Positions 1 to 8,895 of a stretch of DNA of 64,000 bases are shown piece by piece. This DNA comes from JBBDYG01 sp040901765. Its GTDB lineage: Bacteria > Planctomycetota > Planctomycetia > Pirellulales > Lacipirellulaceae. The stretch covers positions 364,070 to 428,069 of the forward strand of contig JBBDYG010000040.1 in the NCBI GenBank assembly GCA_040901765.1. Reading direction: 5' to 3'. Under the pieces are notes generated by a model. It had not been told where the DNA came from. It was given only the letters and a program-made list of their open reading frames with translations, and made no database searches. Each line of letters begins with the position of its first letter. Position 1 is the first letter of the stretch. Both the position numbers and the translations under genes were made by a program.

Positions 1-2
1 TT

Positions 3-929
3 ATCGCCACGGCGAAAGCTGACCTCTTTGGCAGTGGAGCGAACTCATTTGACATCGAGTTCGTGCCGATCGGCCAACCGGGGAATCCGCCCGATGCCAA
101 TCCCAATCCGGCGGGGGCAGTCCCCTACCAGTACCGAATGGGAAAATACGAAATCTCCGAGCAGATGATCGACAAGGCCAATGCGCTGGGCGCTCTTGGC
201 ATCACCAAGGATACCCGCGGCCCCGATATGCCTGCCACAAGTGTCACGTGGTACGAGGCGGCGAGGTTCGTCAACTGGCTCAATGAGAGCACGGGACACG
301 CGCTGGCTTACAAGTTCGACGACCTGGGAAACTTTCAACTTTGGCAGCCGGTTGATCCGGGATACGATCCTAACAATCTCTACCGCAACCGTAGAGCATT
401 CTATTTCTTGCCGAGTCTCAATGAGTGGCACAAGGCGGCGTACTACGATCCGATCGCCGGCGTGTACTACGACTACCCGACGGGCAGCGATAGTGTGCCG
501 GATGGGATTGATTCAGTGGGCGACACGGAATTTGCTGCTGTCTTTTTCGACGGCGGCTTGAATTCGGGACCAAACGAGATTACAAACGTAGGACTCACGA
601 GCGCCTATGGCACTGCTGGCCAAGGGGGGAATGTTGAGGAGTGGGAGGAGTCAGCATTTGATCGCATTAACAATATCGCTGGAGAACATCGCAGCGACAA
701 TGGCGGCACGTGGCAAACCGCTCTTAATGTTTTAGCTGCTTCGCATACAGGTATCGGTATCGCGCCGTCATTCGAGGGCCAATTCCTTGGTCTTCGAGTA
801 GCCACTGTCCCAGAGCCATCGTCGCTATCGTTGTTCGTTTTGTGGCTCTCAGCAATTCTAATGGGCCGACGTTTTACGTTTTGGCGGTATTCTCGACCAG
901 CCATTTGGACTGCTTTGATGGATGAATAG
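3..929 (+). CDS. SUMF1/FGE-like PEP-CTERM protein, 5'-truncated
   Basis: The reading frame is open from base 3, so the gene begins outside the window; a GTG at 63 is internal. The visible 308 residues resemble the formylglycine-generating-enzyme (SUMF1/C-type lectin) fold: MGKYEIS, then PATSVTWYEAARFVNWLNE, LPSLNEWHKAAYYDP, GNVEEWEE and a final GLRVA. Near the C-terminus comes a PEP-CTERM sorting tail: VPEPSS, a hydrophobic stretch, then GRR. Proteins with this tail are normally exported and processed by an exosortase, which is not encoded here. In planctomycetes such FGE-like PEP-CTERM proteins are usually regarded as surface proteins rather than sulfatase-maturing enzymes, and the copper-binding cysteines of true FGE are not visible. 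About 13 residues follow the basic patch, slightly longer than usual. Function beyond surface display is unknown. Confidence 0.85.
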   Translation: MATAKADLFGSGANSFDIEFVPIGQPGNPPDANPNPAGAVPYQYRMGKYEISEQMIDKANALGALGITKDTRGPDMPATSVTWYEAARFVNWLNESTGHALAYKFDDLGNFQLWQPVDPGYDPNNLYRNRRAFYFLPSLNEWHKAAYYDPIAGVYYDYPTGSDSVPDGIDSVGDTEFAAVFFDGGLNSGPNEITNVGLTSAYGTAGQGGNVEEWEESAFDRINNIAGEHRSDNGGTWQTALNVLAASHTGIGIAPSFEGQFLGLRVATVPEPSSLSLFVLWLSAILMGRRFTFWRYSRPAIWTALMDE

Positions 930-976
930 TTACTAATTGCTTTATCACGGGCAGCTGTTCTTGCAAAGGAGTGGCC

Positions 977-3900
977 ATGAATAGTTTATCTAGTGGTTGG
1001 CATTCTCTGCGTGCCAGGCTCGGTTTAACCAGCAAGAAGCCAAAAGCGCGGGCCCAGCGGAATCAATTTGGGCGGCGGTTGCGGATAGAGCCACTTGAGC
1101 GCAGACAATTGCTGGCGGTCATAGTTGATATGACAACGGATGAGTCGGATGGCAGTATCGTCGACGGTGATGTCTCGCTCCGTGATGCAATCGACCGATC
1201 AAATGCAGGTGAGACGATCAATTTCGCATCGTCGCTCAACGGATTAACGATATCGCTCACCCTGGGCGAGATCGCATTTGGCAAGAACTTAACCATCGAC
1301 GCCAGTTCGCTGCAGAACGGCATCACGATCAGCGCCGGTCATGGCACCGATCAGGCTCCCAACACGGAAGACGGTTTTCGCATCTTCAACATCACCGACA
1401 CCTCGCAGCCGGCTGGCACGAGTCCGCCGTTAGTAACGATGAAGGGGCTAACGCTTACCGGGGCGGATTCCAATCCCAATTTAGTGACGCAGGGCGGCGC
1501 GATTCGTTCGGCAGCGATGCTGGTACTCGACGACATGATAATCGAAGGCAACCACGCCTATTCAGGCGCAGGGGTTTATCTGGACGTAGCGGAAGGCGGC
1601 AGCGGGAACCGCGATGTGCTCAAGATTATCAACGGTTCGATGATTGAGAACAACGACGCCTCGTATGACGGTGGCGGCGTGTACGTGAAACTGAACTCGA
1701 CAACTGGGGCCAAGCAAACGGTTCATATCGTTAGCTCAACAATCAGCGACAACGACGCCGGCTTGCTGACTGCTTCGGGCCGTGGTGGGGCACTTTTTAT
1801 CATTGGCAATTCAGCAGCGGAGAGTCGCAGTGCAGTCATGATCACGGGATCGGAGTTGGAACTGAATACCGCCGGGCACGGTGGAGCGATCTATCATTCG
1901 GGCAAAGTTGACCTTTCGATTTTGCAGGAGAGCAGCGTCTCGGGGAACGACGCGTTATACTCTGGCGGCGGCATATATTCGTACATTTTCGGCTCGCACC
2001 TTCGAATCGAGGATTCCATCGTTTCCGGTAACGATGCGGTCGGCGTAGGCAATAACCACGGCGGCGGAGTGTTCGCTCTGCTTGAGGAGTCGGCATCGCT
2101 CTCGATCGTTGATTCAGAAGTTTCGGGGAATACAGCTCTTCAAGACGGCGGCGGCGTTTACGCAAACGCCCAATCCCATTCTGGCGCTCCATTTCCAACG
2201 CCACGGGCCGTTACGGTTTCGCGCTCTTTAATCTCAGGAAACACGGCGAGTCGTGGTGGAGGCCTGTACACATACAACGCCGAAGGCACGGAAACGCTCG
2301 TCGAAGAGTCGCACATTACCGGCAACCAGGTGAACAACCTGGAAGGCTTTCACGGCAACGGCGGTGGAGTGTATGCGTACCTGCATGGGTTCAATTTTGA
2401 AAATATCAAGCCACGATTCATAATCACACGCTCGACCGTTGACAACAATGAAGCCGACAACAAGGCCGGTGGAATCTTCGTCTGTTGCAAGAAATTTGGC
2501 CACTTCATTGCCACGAATTCGACGTTTTCCGGCAACAGCACAGTTAATGACAATCCGCTGACGGCGGGGGGCGGCGGAATAGTCATCGCACGGGATTCGG
2601 ACTTTCCGGACGGATCGATCGACGCCGATTTGCGCAACTTGACAGTCACCCAGAATACGAGTGTCAACGGCGGCGGCATTTTGATTGCAGATCTCAGCAA
2701 CATGCGCGTACGGATCGCCAATTCGATTATTTCGGAGAACGAGAATCTCAGCAGCCAGCCGAACAACCTGGTGGGCCGAGTCGTGGACGAGGTCTTCAAG
2801 CACAATCTGGTCGGGACCGGATCAACCATTGAGGATGAAAACAGCAATTCGCCTACGCTCGATAGTACGAACAAGCTCAACGAGGATGACCCAGGGTTGG
2901 GTGCGCTCGCCGACAATGGCGGCCCGACGCCGACGCACGCCTTGAGATTCGGCAGCCTGGCGATTGACCAGGGTTCCGTCGCTTTGGCAAGCGATCCACT
3001 TACTTCTGTTGCTTTTCCGTCGGACCAGCGCGGAACGGGTTTCGCACGCAGCTATGACTTCCCAGGCGTCACAAATAGCATAGCGGGCTTCGTCGATATT
3101 GGCGCCTATGAATTGACTGAAATTTGTGTTTCCACGTTGGTCGACGAGTTCGACACCGACTTGAGCTTTGGCGACCTCAGCCTGCGTGAGGCGGTGAACT
3201 ATGCCAATTTGGCTGGCGTGCCGATGACAGTCTGTTTGCCGGCGGGGGTGTATTACCTGACGCTTACAGGAACCGGCGGCATTTCGCAAGGTGATTTGGA
3301 CATTAGCGGCAACGTTACGATCGTTGGGGACGGCGCGGGGCTAAGCGTCATCGATGCCGGTGGTCTGGCGACCGACGACCGCATCTTCGATATCGTGAGC
3401 GGCGGCACGCTCGATCTGTCGCGACTGACGCTTACGCTCGGCCTGGCGCCCAACACGACGGGCCAACGGGACGGCGGCGCGATCCGCGTCAATAACGGTG
3501 GTCACTTAGGCGTGAGCCACAGCGCGATTGTTGGAAACGTGTCGGGGCGCTCCGGCGACGGCGGCGCGATCTACTTCGGCGGCACCGCCAGCGGCTCGAT
3601 CGAGAGTAGTGTCATCACCGTCAACGAGGGCGACGACAACACGGGCGGCGTGTATCTCGCATCGGCCACGGGAACCGGCGGCACGGTGACGGTCACCAAC
3701 ACCATCATCGCCAAGAACACCGACGACGGCGGCAGCGGCGGCACCGACGTGTACGCTGGCACGAATCGCTCGTTTACCTCTGGCATCAACGGCGGTCCCG
3801 GCAACAACCGGCTCGGCAATGCTGCCACCGGCTTCACTGACGGCTTGAACGGTGACTACATTGGCACGCCCGATTACATCGTCACCAGCCTGGCCGACAC

Positions 3901-4360
3901 CTACGACGGCAGCAGCGACCCGGTGGGGATGTCGCTGCGCGACGCTATTCATCAGGCGAATCAAACGATCGGCGCCCAGGAAATCTGGCTGCCCGCGTGG
4001 GATTTCGTGCTGACACGGGAACGAACTGCCGCAGCAAATTCGCCGGAAATGGACATTTCCCAAGGCGATCTCGACATCAAGGGATCGCTGACGATTCGTG
4101 GAATTGGTACCGCCACGTCGGTCCAGTGGAAGCCCGGAGTGGTCGACAAGGTGTTTGAACTCGTGGGCGACTACAACGGCGACGGCGTGGTCGATTCGGG
4201 CGACTACACCGTTTGGTTCGACACCCAGGGCTCGACGACAAATCTGAGTGCCGACGGCGACGACGATGGGGACGTAGACGGCGACGATGAAGACGTATGG
4301 GGGTTCAATTTTGGACACACGCTCGTTGTCTGGAATGTAAGCGTGATCTTGCCGGTTTAG
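977..4360 (+). CDS. Giant beta-helix surface protein with LEPR-xLL N-terminus, CSLREA repeats and dockerin-like end
   Basis: The ATG at 977 is chosen over the in-frame GTG at 971 because AAGGAG at 966-971 lies five bases before it. The 1127-residue protein starts with a basic N-terminus and the motif RIEPLERRQLLA (about residues 37-48), the planctomycete LEPR-xLL type leader. Three CSLREA-like units (VSLRDAIDRSN, LSLREAVNYAN, MSLRDAIHQAN) each introduce right-handed beta-helix repeats with many GNxAxxGGGVY/GGGI turns, as in polymorphic outer-membrane or pectate-lyase-like proteins. The end holds two Ca-binding loops, YNGDGVVDSGDY and DGDDDGDVDGDDED, typical of a dockerin type I pair. Likely an exported adhesin or cell-surface protein. 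It is only 47 bases from the preceding PEP-CTERM gene, so both may be co-expressed. No cohesin gene is visible. Confidence 0.9.
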   Translation: MNSLSSGWHSLRARLGLTSKKPKARAQRNQFGRRLRIEPLERRQLLAVIVDMTTDESDGSIVDGDVSLRDAIDRSNAGETINFASSLNGLTISLTLGEIAFGKNLTIDASSLQNGITISAGHGTDQAPNTEDGFRIFNITDTSQPAGTSPPLVTMKGLTLTGADSNPNLVTQGGAIRSAAMLVLDDMIIEGNHAYSGAGVYLDVAEGGSGNRDVLKIINGSMIENNDASYDGGGVYVKLNSTTGAKQTVHIVSSTISDNDAGLLTASGRGGALFIIGNSAAESRSAVMITGSELELNTAGHGGAIYHSGKVDLSILQESSVSGNDALYSGGGIYSYIFGSHLRIEDSIVSGNDAVGVGNNHGGGVFALLEESASLSIVDSEVSGNTALQDGGGVYANAQSHSGAPFPTPRAVTVSRSLISGNTASRGGGLYTYNAEGTETLVEESHITGNQVNNLEGFHGNGGGVYAYLHGFNFENIKPRFIITRSTVDNNEADNKAGGIFVCCKKFGHFIATNSTFSGNSTVNDNPLTAGGGGIVIARDSDFPDGSIDADLRNLTVTQNTSVNGGGILIADLSNMRVRIANSIISENENLSSQPNNLVGRVVDEVFKHNLVGTGSTIEDENSNSPTLDSTNKLNEDDPGLGALADNGGPTPTHALRFGSLAIDQGSVALASDPLTSVAFPSDQRGTGFARSYDFPGVTNSIAGFVDIGAYELTEICVSTLVDEFDTDLSFGDLSLREAVNYANLAGVPMTVCLPAGVYYLTLTGTGGISQGDLDISGNVTIVGDGAGLSVIDAGGLATDDRIFDIVSGGTLDLSRLTLTLGLAPNTTGQRDGGAIRVNNGGHLGVSHSAIVGNVSGRSGDGGAIYFGGTASGSIESSVITVNEGDDNTGGVYLASATGTGGTVTVTNTIIAKNTDDGGSGGTDVYAGTNRSFTSGINGGPGNNRLGNAATGFTDGLNGDYIGTPDYIVTSLADTYDGSSDPVGMSLRDAIHQANQTIGAQEIWLPAWDFVLTRERTAAANSPEMDISQGDLDIKGSLTIRGIGTATSVQWKPGVVDKVFELVGDYNGDGVVDSGDYTVWFDTQGSTTNLSADGDDDGDVDGDDEDVWGFNFGHTLVVWNVSVILPV

Positions 4361-4612
4361 GGGCGAGAAGTCGGGGTTGGAACGCCTCCCACAGAACTAA
4401 CGACGAGCGCGGCGATGAAGTCTAGCTGCGCATCTCGCTCCTTGTAACGCCGGCTCTCCGCGCGCGTACAAGGCTTGGCGAACAAATCGCCTCCGCATGC
4501 CACCTTCTGGGAGATTTCCTTTTGGCTTGCGGCCGAGTACTGGCATCGCCGGCTCGGGAAATTCGTAGGGAAGCGGTTTCTAGCGTTCCCCACCGATTCA
4601 GGAGAGATTGCA

Positions 4613-5317
4613 ATGCACCGGACTCTGTCACTCGTAGCGTTTGGATTATTCTTGACGACCTTCTTCGCCGTCGGCCAAGGCGTTTGCCTTGGGCAGTCGG
4701 CCGAATCGAACTACACCCAACCTGGTCACCGCTATGCCCACGGGCATGCCGGGGTCTATGGCTGGGGTGGCGGTTATCATGCCTCGACTGCGGCCGAGGG
4801 ATTCGCCCGCGGCGCGGCCGACGTGATTCGGGCGCGGGGCGAGAACAACCTGTCGAACGCACTCGCACAACGCCAGTGGGAGGCCGCCCGTAAGCAGCAA
4901 CTCGAAAACAAGGTCTTGAAGGTGCGAACCTTCTACGAACGGCGAGCGATTTATGAGTACGAACACGCCGCGGAGGTTGCCCTGCGTCGCGAACGGGCGG
5001 AGGCGCGTCTCGCGCGAATTCGGCTGAGCGATTTCTCGCCCCAAGAATTTGATCCGGCGACCGGTGAAATCCAGTGGCCGGCGCTGCTGGCCGACCAGGC
5101 TTTCATTGACTACAGCATCTGGTTTGATTCGCTGCTCGCCGAGCGGGCCAAGTACGGCCAACTGGACGCCGGCGCCTTGGGCGAAGCCCAGACACTGATT
5201 AAGCAATGGCGGGCCGAAGTGACGGCGGTCAAGGACCAAGTTCCCGAAGCGGTGCTCCGCGACAGCCTGCGATTCTTGCTGCGGCTGGATCGCGAGCTAC
5301 AAACCAAGTTGGGCTGA
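4613..5317 (+). CDS. Exported protein, STAxEGY/F family, copy 1
   Basis: The start at 4613 follows GGAGAG at 4601-4606; an open frame continues upstream but lacks a ribosome site and the signal peptide would be internal. The 234-residue product has a signal peptide (hydrophobic to about residue 26), a Gly/His/Tyr-rich linker, then the family core: ASTAAEGFARGAADVIR, GENNL, a charged helical middle with FYERRAIYEYEHAAE, FSPQEFDPATGEIQWP, and a C-terminal LRDSLRFLLRLDREL. The same core recurs in the genes at 5469 and 8219. I do not recognise the family. Mostly alpha-helical, probably periplasmic. Adjacent HEAT-repeat genes suggest a shared complex, but this is inference. Confidence 0.8.
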   Translation: MHRTLSLVAFGLFLTTFFAVGQGVCLGQSAESNYTQPGHRYAHGHAGVYGWGGGYHASTAAEGFARGAADVIRARGENNLSNALAQRQWEAARKQQLENKVLKVRTFYERRAIYEYEHAAEVALRRERAEARLARIRLSDFSPQEFDPATGEIQWPALLADQAFIDYSIWFDSLLAERAKYGQLDAGALGEAQTLIKQWRAEVTAVKDQVPEAVLRDSLRFLLRLDRELQTKLG

Positions 5318-5337
5318 AAACGACCAGTTTAGAGTAG

Positions 5338-5378
5338 CACGAGTCTCCGACTCGTGAATCACGGCTCGGAGAGCCGTG
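5338..5378. repeat. Two adjacent short hairpins (CACGAGT/ACTCGTG and CACGGCTC/GAGCCGTG)
   Basis: Two perfect inverted repeats lie back to back between the first two family genes: 5338-5356 and 5360-5378. The second resembles the hairpin at 56809-56825, including the following GTGCCAC. This points to a dispersed intergenic repeat family. The pair could also weaken transcription between the genes; there is no T-tract. Confidence 0.75.
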
Positions 5379-5468
5379 CCACAACGCGGTCGGCACTCGA
5401 TTTGCAGCTTACACTCCGTTGGTTAAGAAGCGACTGCTTTGGCTTCGGTTCGACCAAGGAGAAATGCG

Positions 5469-6158
5469 ATGTATCGGTGGTGCCTCTATGCGTGCGCTGG
5501 CCTATTCGCCGCGACGCTTACTAATTGCGGCTTGCAGTCCGGCTTCGGCCAAGACGGCTATTATGGCTATGCCGGTGCCGAGCCGTACTACGGACATGGA
5601 GGCGGCTATGGGGGCCACCACTCGTCGACCGCAGGAGAAGGCTACGCCCGCGGAATGGCGGAGGTGATTCGTTCCTACGGCGAGAACAATTTGGCCAACG
5701 CCCGAGCGCAACGTGAGTGGGAAGCCGCGCGGAAGGCGTACATCGACAACCGCGTCGCGGCGACACAGGCCTTTTACGAACGTCGACAGATCTACCAGCA
5801 ACATCAAGCCGCCGAGCATTACGAGCAGCGCGAGAAGGCGGAAGCATATCTCGCCACCATACGTTTGGAAGACCTCTCGCCCCAGGAATTTGACCTGGAG
5901 ACGGGCCAGATCGTGTGGCCGAAACTACTGGCCGACGCAAGATTCGCAGAGGGCCGCGGTCAGATTGATGAACTGTTTGCGAAGCGCGCTCAATACGGCG
6001 AGCTTGACGTCGACGACTATTCACGGGCCGAAATGCTCATCAAGAAATGGCGCGAAGTGCTCACGGACCAACGCGACCAGTTCCCCGATGCCGTGCTTCG
6101 AGACAGTCTCCGGTTCTTGCTGCGTCTCAACCGTGAATTGGAGCACAACTATAGTTAG
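5469..6158 (+). CDS. Exported protein, STAxEGY/F family, copy 2
   Basis: The start at 5469 follows AAGGAG at 5456-5461; an out-of-frame ATG at 5464 and an upstream in-frame start without a ribosome site are rejected. The 229-residue product has a signal sequence with a cysteine at residue 20 (LTNC), but Asn before Cys is unusual for a lipobox, so lipoprotein status is open. A Gly/Tyr-rich stretch is followed by SSTAGEGYARGMAEVIR, GENNLANARAQREWEAARK, FYERRQIYQQHQAAEHYE, LSPQEFDLETGQIVWP and LRDSLRFLLRLNREL. It is clearly paralogous to the gene at 4613, with long identical stretches. It is followed after 55 bases by a HEAT-repeat gene, the same pairing as at 8219/8896. Function unknown. Confidence 0.82.
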   Translation: MYRWCLYACAGLFAATLTNCGLQSGFGQDGYYGYAGAEPYYGHGGGYGGHHSSTAGEGYARGMAEVIRSYGENNLANARAQREWEAARKAYIDNRVAATQAFYERRQIYQQHQAAEHYEQREKAEAYLATIRLEDLSPQEFDLETGQIVWPKLLADARFAEGRGQIDELFAKRAQYGELDVDDYSRAEMLIKKWREVLTDQRDQFPDAVLRDSLRFLLRLNRELEHNYS

Positions 6159-6213
6159 CCCGTTCGCGCGACAGTTTGCTTCCAAGCCAAAACCTTTATT
6201 GGGTGTAACGACA

Positions 6214-7947
6214 ATGGGACAGCAATACAGTTTTCTTCGTAGCGTTTCATGCCTGCTGTTGCTGGCTTCGATCTCCTTCGCCCAGCAGCCCGATGCGGAG
6301 CTTGCGCGGTCGGATGCATCGAAGTTGGACGCCACGAAGAGTGATGGTTCGCCCTCGGTGGCCGAGCTGACGCAGAAACTTGAGGACGCCGACCCGAACG
6401 TGCGTTGGCGGGCAGCCAGAGCGCTCGGCAATCTAGGCGAGGAGGCCAAGCTGGCCGCGACGGCGCTGGTGAAACTCTTGAATGACCCGGAGCCGGTTGT
6501 TCAGATTTACGCTACCGTCGCGCTTGCGCGGACTGGCGACCGTTCCGACGCCACGATCGCCGGTTTGGCGAAGTCCGCGCAGTCCACTGATCCGCGGGTG
6601 GTCCGCACGGCCATCCTCGCGTTGGCGAAATTGCGTTTAGAGCCGGAACAACTGGCCGCCGCGATGACGAAGCTCCTGGCGTCGGAAAACCAAAGGATGC
6701 TGGTTTACGTGGTAGACGCCATTGTTGACTCGGGCGAGCGAGCGACGCCGCTTCTGCAAGCAGCGTTGAAAGAAAACGAGGACACGGCCTACTGGGCAAG
6801 CGTCGCGATTGCGGAAATTGGCCCGTCCGCGGCGGGAACGGTGCCGGAGCTTGCCGCCGTGCTGGATAGCGCCGAGGATCCCGATACCATCGCGCAAGTG
6901 CTGTTGGCCCTGGCGAAGATTGGGCCTGAGGCTAAGTCGGCGGTGCCGTCGATCGAAAAAGTATTGAGCAATAATCCCGCCCCAACGATCGCTTTGTACG
7001 CCGCGTATGCAATCGGGGCGATTGGCTCGCCGGGTGAAAATTCAGCGCTCGATACGCTGGCGACGAGCGAGGATGAAGCCGTTTCGATGGTGGCATCGTG
7101 GGCTTTGGCCAAAACTCACTCCGACGACGACGCTTGGCGCGAACGGGCGATTGAGAAAATGCTCGAAGGCTTGGGCAGCGAGAATCCGCTGGTTCGTACC
7201 ACGGCAGCGAAGGGGCTAATGGATCTGAAGCCCTCTGCGGAAAGTGTGACCGCGCGACTGATCGAAGCGACGCAGGACGCCGACCCCGAAGTAGCCGCGA
7301 ACGTCGTAACGGCGCTATCGAGCTTAGGGCCAGCCGTCGTGCCCGGTGCTGCGAAGTCGCTCGACGATCAGCGGCTGCGGCCGTTGTTAATCAAGGTGCT
7401 CGGGCGACTGGGTCCGGACGCCGAAGCCGCCGTGCCCAGACTGACCGCGCTGTTGGCAGAAGCGGACAATCAGACCAAGGCCAGAATTCATTACGTTCTC
7501 GCCGGCGTCGGCCCGTCCGCTGCGCCCGCGGCAGGGGCGATCGCCAAGTCGCTCAATAGCAAAGAGCCGACCGTCCGGCACAGCGCCCTGTTCGCGCTGC
7601 GCCAACTTGGCCCGGGAGCCGCCGATTCCATGCCACAGTTAATGGCGATGCTCGAATCGAGCGACGGGATGGATCAACTGGCCACGGCCTGGGCACTGGC
7701 CCGAATTGCGCCGGCCAAGGAAGGGCTATCGCCCAAAGTTATGCAGGTCTTGCGTAAAGGGCTTTCGGACGACGAACCCGCCGCGCGGTATGAGACGGCC
7801 GCCGCCATCGCAGAGCTGGGTCCAAGTGCCGAAAACCTGCGGGAAGATCTGGAGCGCATTGCCGAGGGCGACCCCGATGAGCAAGTTCGTGCCGCGGCAG
7901 AGGTCGCGCTCAAGAAATCTGCCGGCCAACGGAACGCCCGTCGGTAG
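6214..7947 (+). CDS. Exported HEAT-repeat protein, copy 1
   Basis: The open frame starts much further upstream but overlaps the preceding gene; ATG 6214 is chosen because a signal peptide begins there (SFLRSVSCLLLLASISFAQQ). The 577-residue mature protein is almost entirely HEAT/PBS-lyase-type helical repeats, for example DPNVRWRAARALGNLGEEA and HSALFALRQLGPGAADS. Such solenoids usually bind partner proteins and lack enzymatic residues; none are seen here. The protein at 8896 aligns along its whole length (RWR-ARALG, DQLATAWAL, DPDE-VR-AA). Probably periplasmic. The 55-base spacing behind the STAGEGY-family gene implies co-transcription and possibly a joint complex. Confidence 0.85.
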   Translation: MGQQYSFLRSVSCLLLLASISFAQQPDAELARSDASKLDATKSDGSPSVAELTQKLEDADPNVRWRAARALGNLGEEAKLAATALVKLLNDPEPVVQIYATVALARTGDRSDATIAGLAKSAQSTDPRVVRTAILALAKLRLEPEQLAAAMTKLLASENQRMLVYVVDAIVDSGERATPLLQAALKENEDTAYWASVAIAEIGPSAAGTVPELAAVLDSAEDPDTIAQVLLALAKIGPEAKSAVPSIEKVLSNNPAPTIALYAAYAIGAIGSPGENSALDTLATSEDEAVSMVASWALAKTHSDDDAWRERAIEKMLEGLGSENPLVRTTAAKGLMDLKPSAESVTARLIEATQDADPEVAANVVTALSSLGPAVVPGAAKSLDDQRLRPLLIKVLGRLGPDAEAAVPRLTALLAEADNQTKARIHYVLAGVGPSAAPAAGAIAKSLNSKEPTVRHSALFALRQLGPGAADSMPQLMAMLESSDGMDQLATAWALARIAPAKEGLSPKVMQVLRKGLSDDEPAARYETAAAIAELGPSAENLREDLERIAEGDPDEQVRAAAEVALKKSAGQRNARR

Positions 7948-8137
7948 CCCGTTCGGACGGTCCGCCTGCAACCGGCTCGATGGGTCGGATCCTCTGGACG
8001 ACGGCGATTTTCGCCATGTTTTTTCGCAAATGCGCGCCGGGCTGACCGGCTTCTTCACCGGCCTGCGGGGACGCAGACAACGGGAAAACTCGCCCGGCGA
8101 TCACACTTTTAACCGGCTGACCCGACCCGGAAAAATG

Positions 8138-8165
8138 TGACAGCGGACATTTCTTGCGTTACACT
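8138..8165 (+). promoter_or_regulatory. Candidate sigma-70-type promoter before the third family gene
   Basis: TGACAG at 8138-8143 and TACACT at 8160-8165 are separated by 16 bases, 54 bases before the start codon at 8219. The rest of the 271-base gap (7948-8218) shows no gene; several GC-rich short inverted repeats are present. The match is moderate and judged by eye only. Confidence 0.35.
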
Positions 8166-8218
8166 AGCAGTTTGGACGTTTTCCGCTTGCACACTCAGAA
8201 AACCGAAGGGTCGGGGAA

Positions 8219-8836
8219 ATGAGATACCTGCCTTGTTGCGCAACGCTGGTCGTGGCGATTGGTGCCGCGAACGCCAGCGCGCAATTTAACTATTACCACT
8301 CCTCGACGGCGGGCGAAGGCTATCAACGGGGGGCGGCCGCCGTCATTTCGGCACAGGGACAAAGGAATGTTGATAATTCGCAGGCCCGAATTAACAACCA
8401 AGACGCCTACTCTGCCGCGATCGACAATAGCGTGAAGTCGGTCAACGCCTATTGGGAAAAGAAAGACATCTACGAACAGCGGCAAGCGCAAAAGGATTAC
8501 GAGACGGGCGAAAAACGCGATCGCTGGATGGCTCGGCACCGGCTCGAACCTTTGAGCGCGAACGAGTTTGATCGCACCACCGGCTACATCACTTGGCCCA
8601 AGGTACTGGAACAGCCGCAGTACGATCAGTATCGCAAGACGCTCGACGATCTATTCAAGAAACGCGCCACCGCCGGCGCGCTGACCAGCGACGATTACAT
8701 GGCTGCCACCGCCGCGTCTAAAGAATGGCGGACGATGCTTACTGGCCAACAGAGTGAGTATCCACAAGCGATACTTAAGCAGATGGTGCGGTTTGTTCTC
8801 AAAGTTAGCAACGAACTGGATGATAACCTGAGCTGA
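8219..8836 (+). CDS. Exported protein, STAxEGY/F family, copy 3
   Basis: The 205-residue product starts at ATG 8219 after a GGGG run at 8213-8216. A signal peptide ends near ANASAQ, followed almost directly by HSSTAGEGYQRGAAAVIS. Compared with the two upstream paralogues it lacks most of the Gly/Tyr-rich linker and is more diverged, but keeps the order of blocks: N-terminal STAGEGY, a middle WEKKDIYEQRQAQ region, LSANEFDRTTGYITWPK, and a C-terminal MVRFVLKVSNEL. It is followed after 59 bases by the second HEAT-repeat gene. Function unknown; likely periplasmic. Confidence 0.82.
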   Translation: MRYLPCCATLVVAIGAANASAQFNYYHSSTAGEGYQRGAAAVISAQGQRNVDNSQARINNQDAYSAAIDNSVKSVNAYWEKKDIYEQRQAQKDYETGEKRDRWMARHRLEPLSANEFDRTTGYITWPKVLEQPQYDQYRKTLDDLFKKRATAGALTSDDYMAATAASKEWRTMLTGQQSEYPQAILKQMVRFVLKVSNELDDNLS

Positions 8837-8895
8837 TCGCGCTCGATCGACGGGATTTGGATCGCTCGGGCACATTCTTACGGAGCCGATATTCG

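Noticed and set aside
942..965. Sigma-54-like GGGCAG...CTTGCA before the giant surface protein gene
   Set aside because: GG and GC are eleven bases apart instead of ten, and the position leaves almost no leader.
3506..4318. A 270-codon open frame on the minus strand inside the beta-helix gene
   Set aside because: It is opposite a strongly supported gene with repeat motifs, has Val/Ala-rich composition typical of antisense GC-rich frames, and has no ribosome site.
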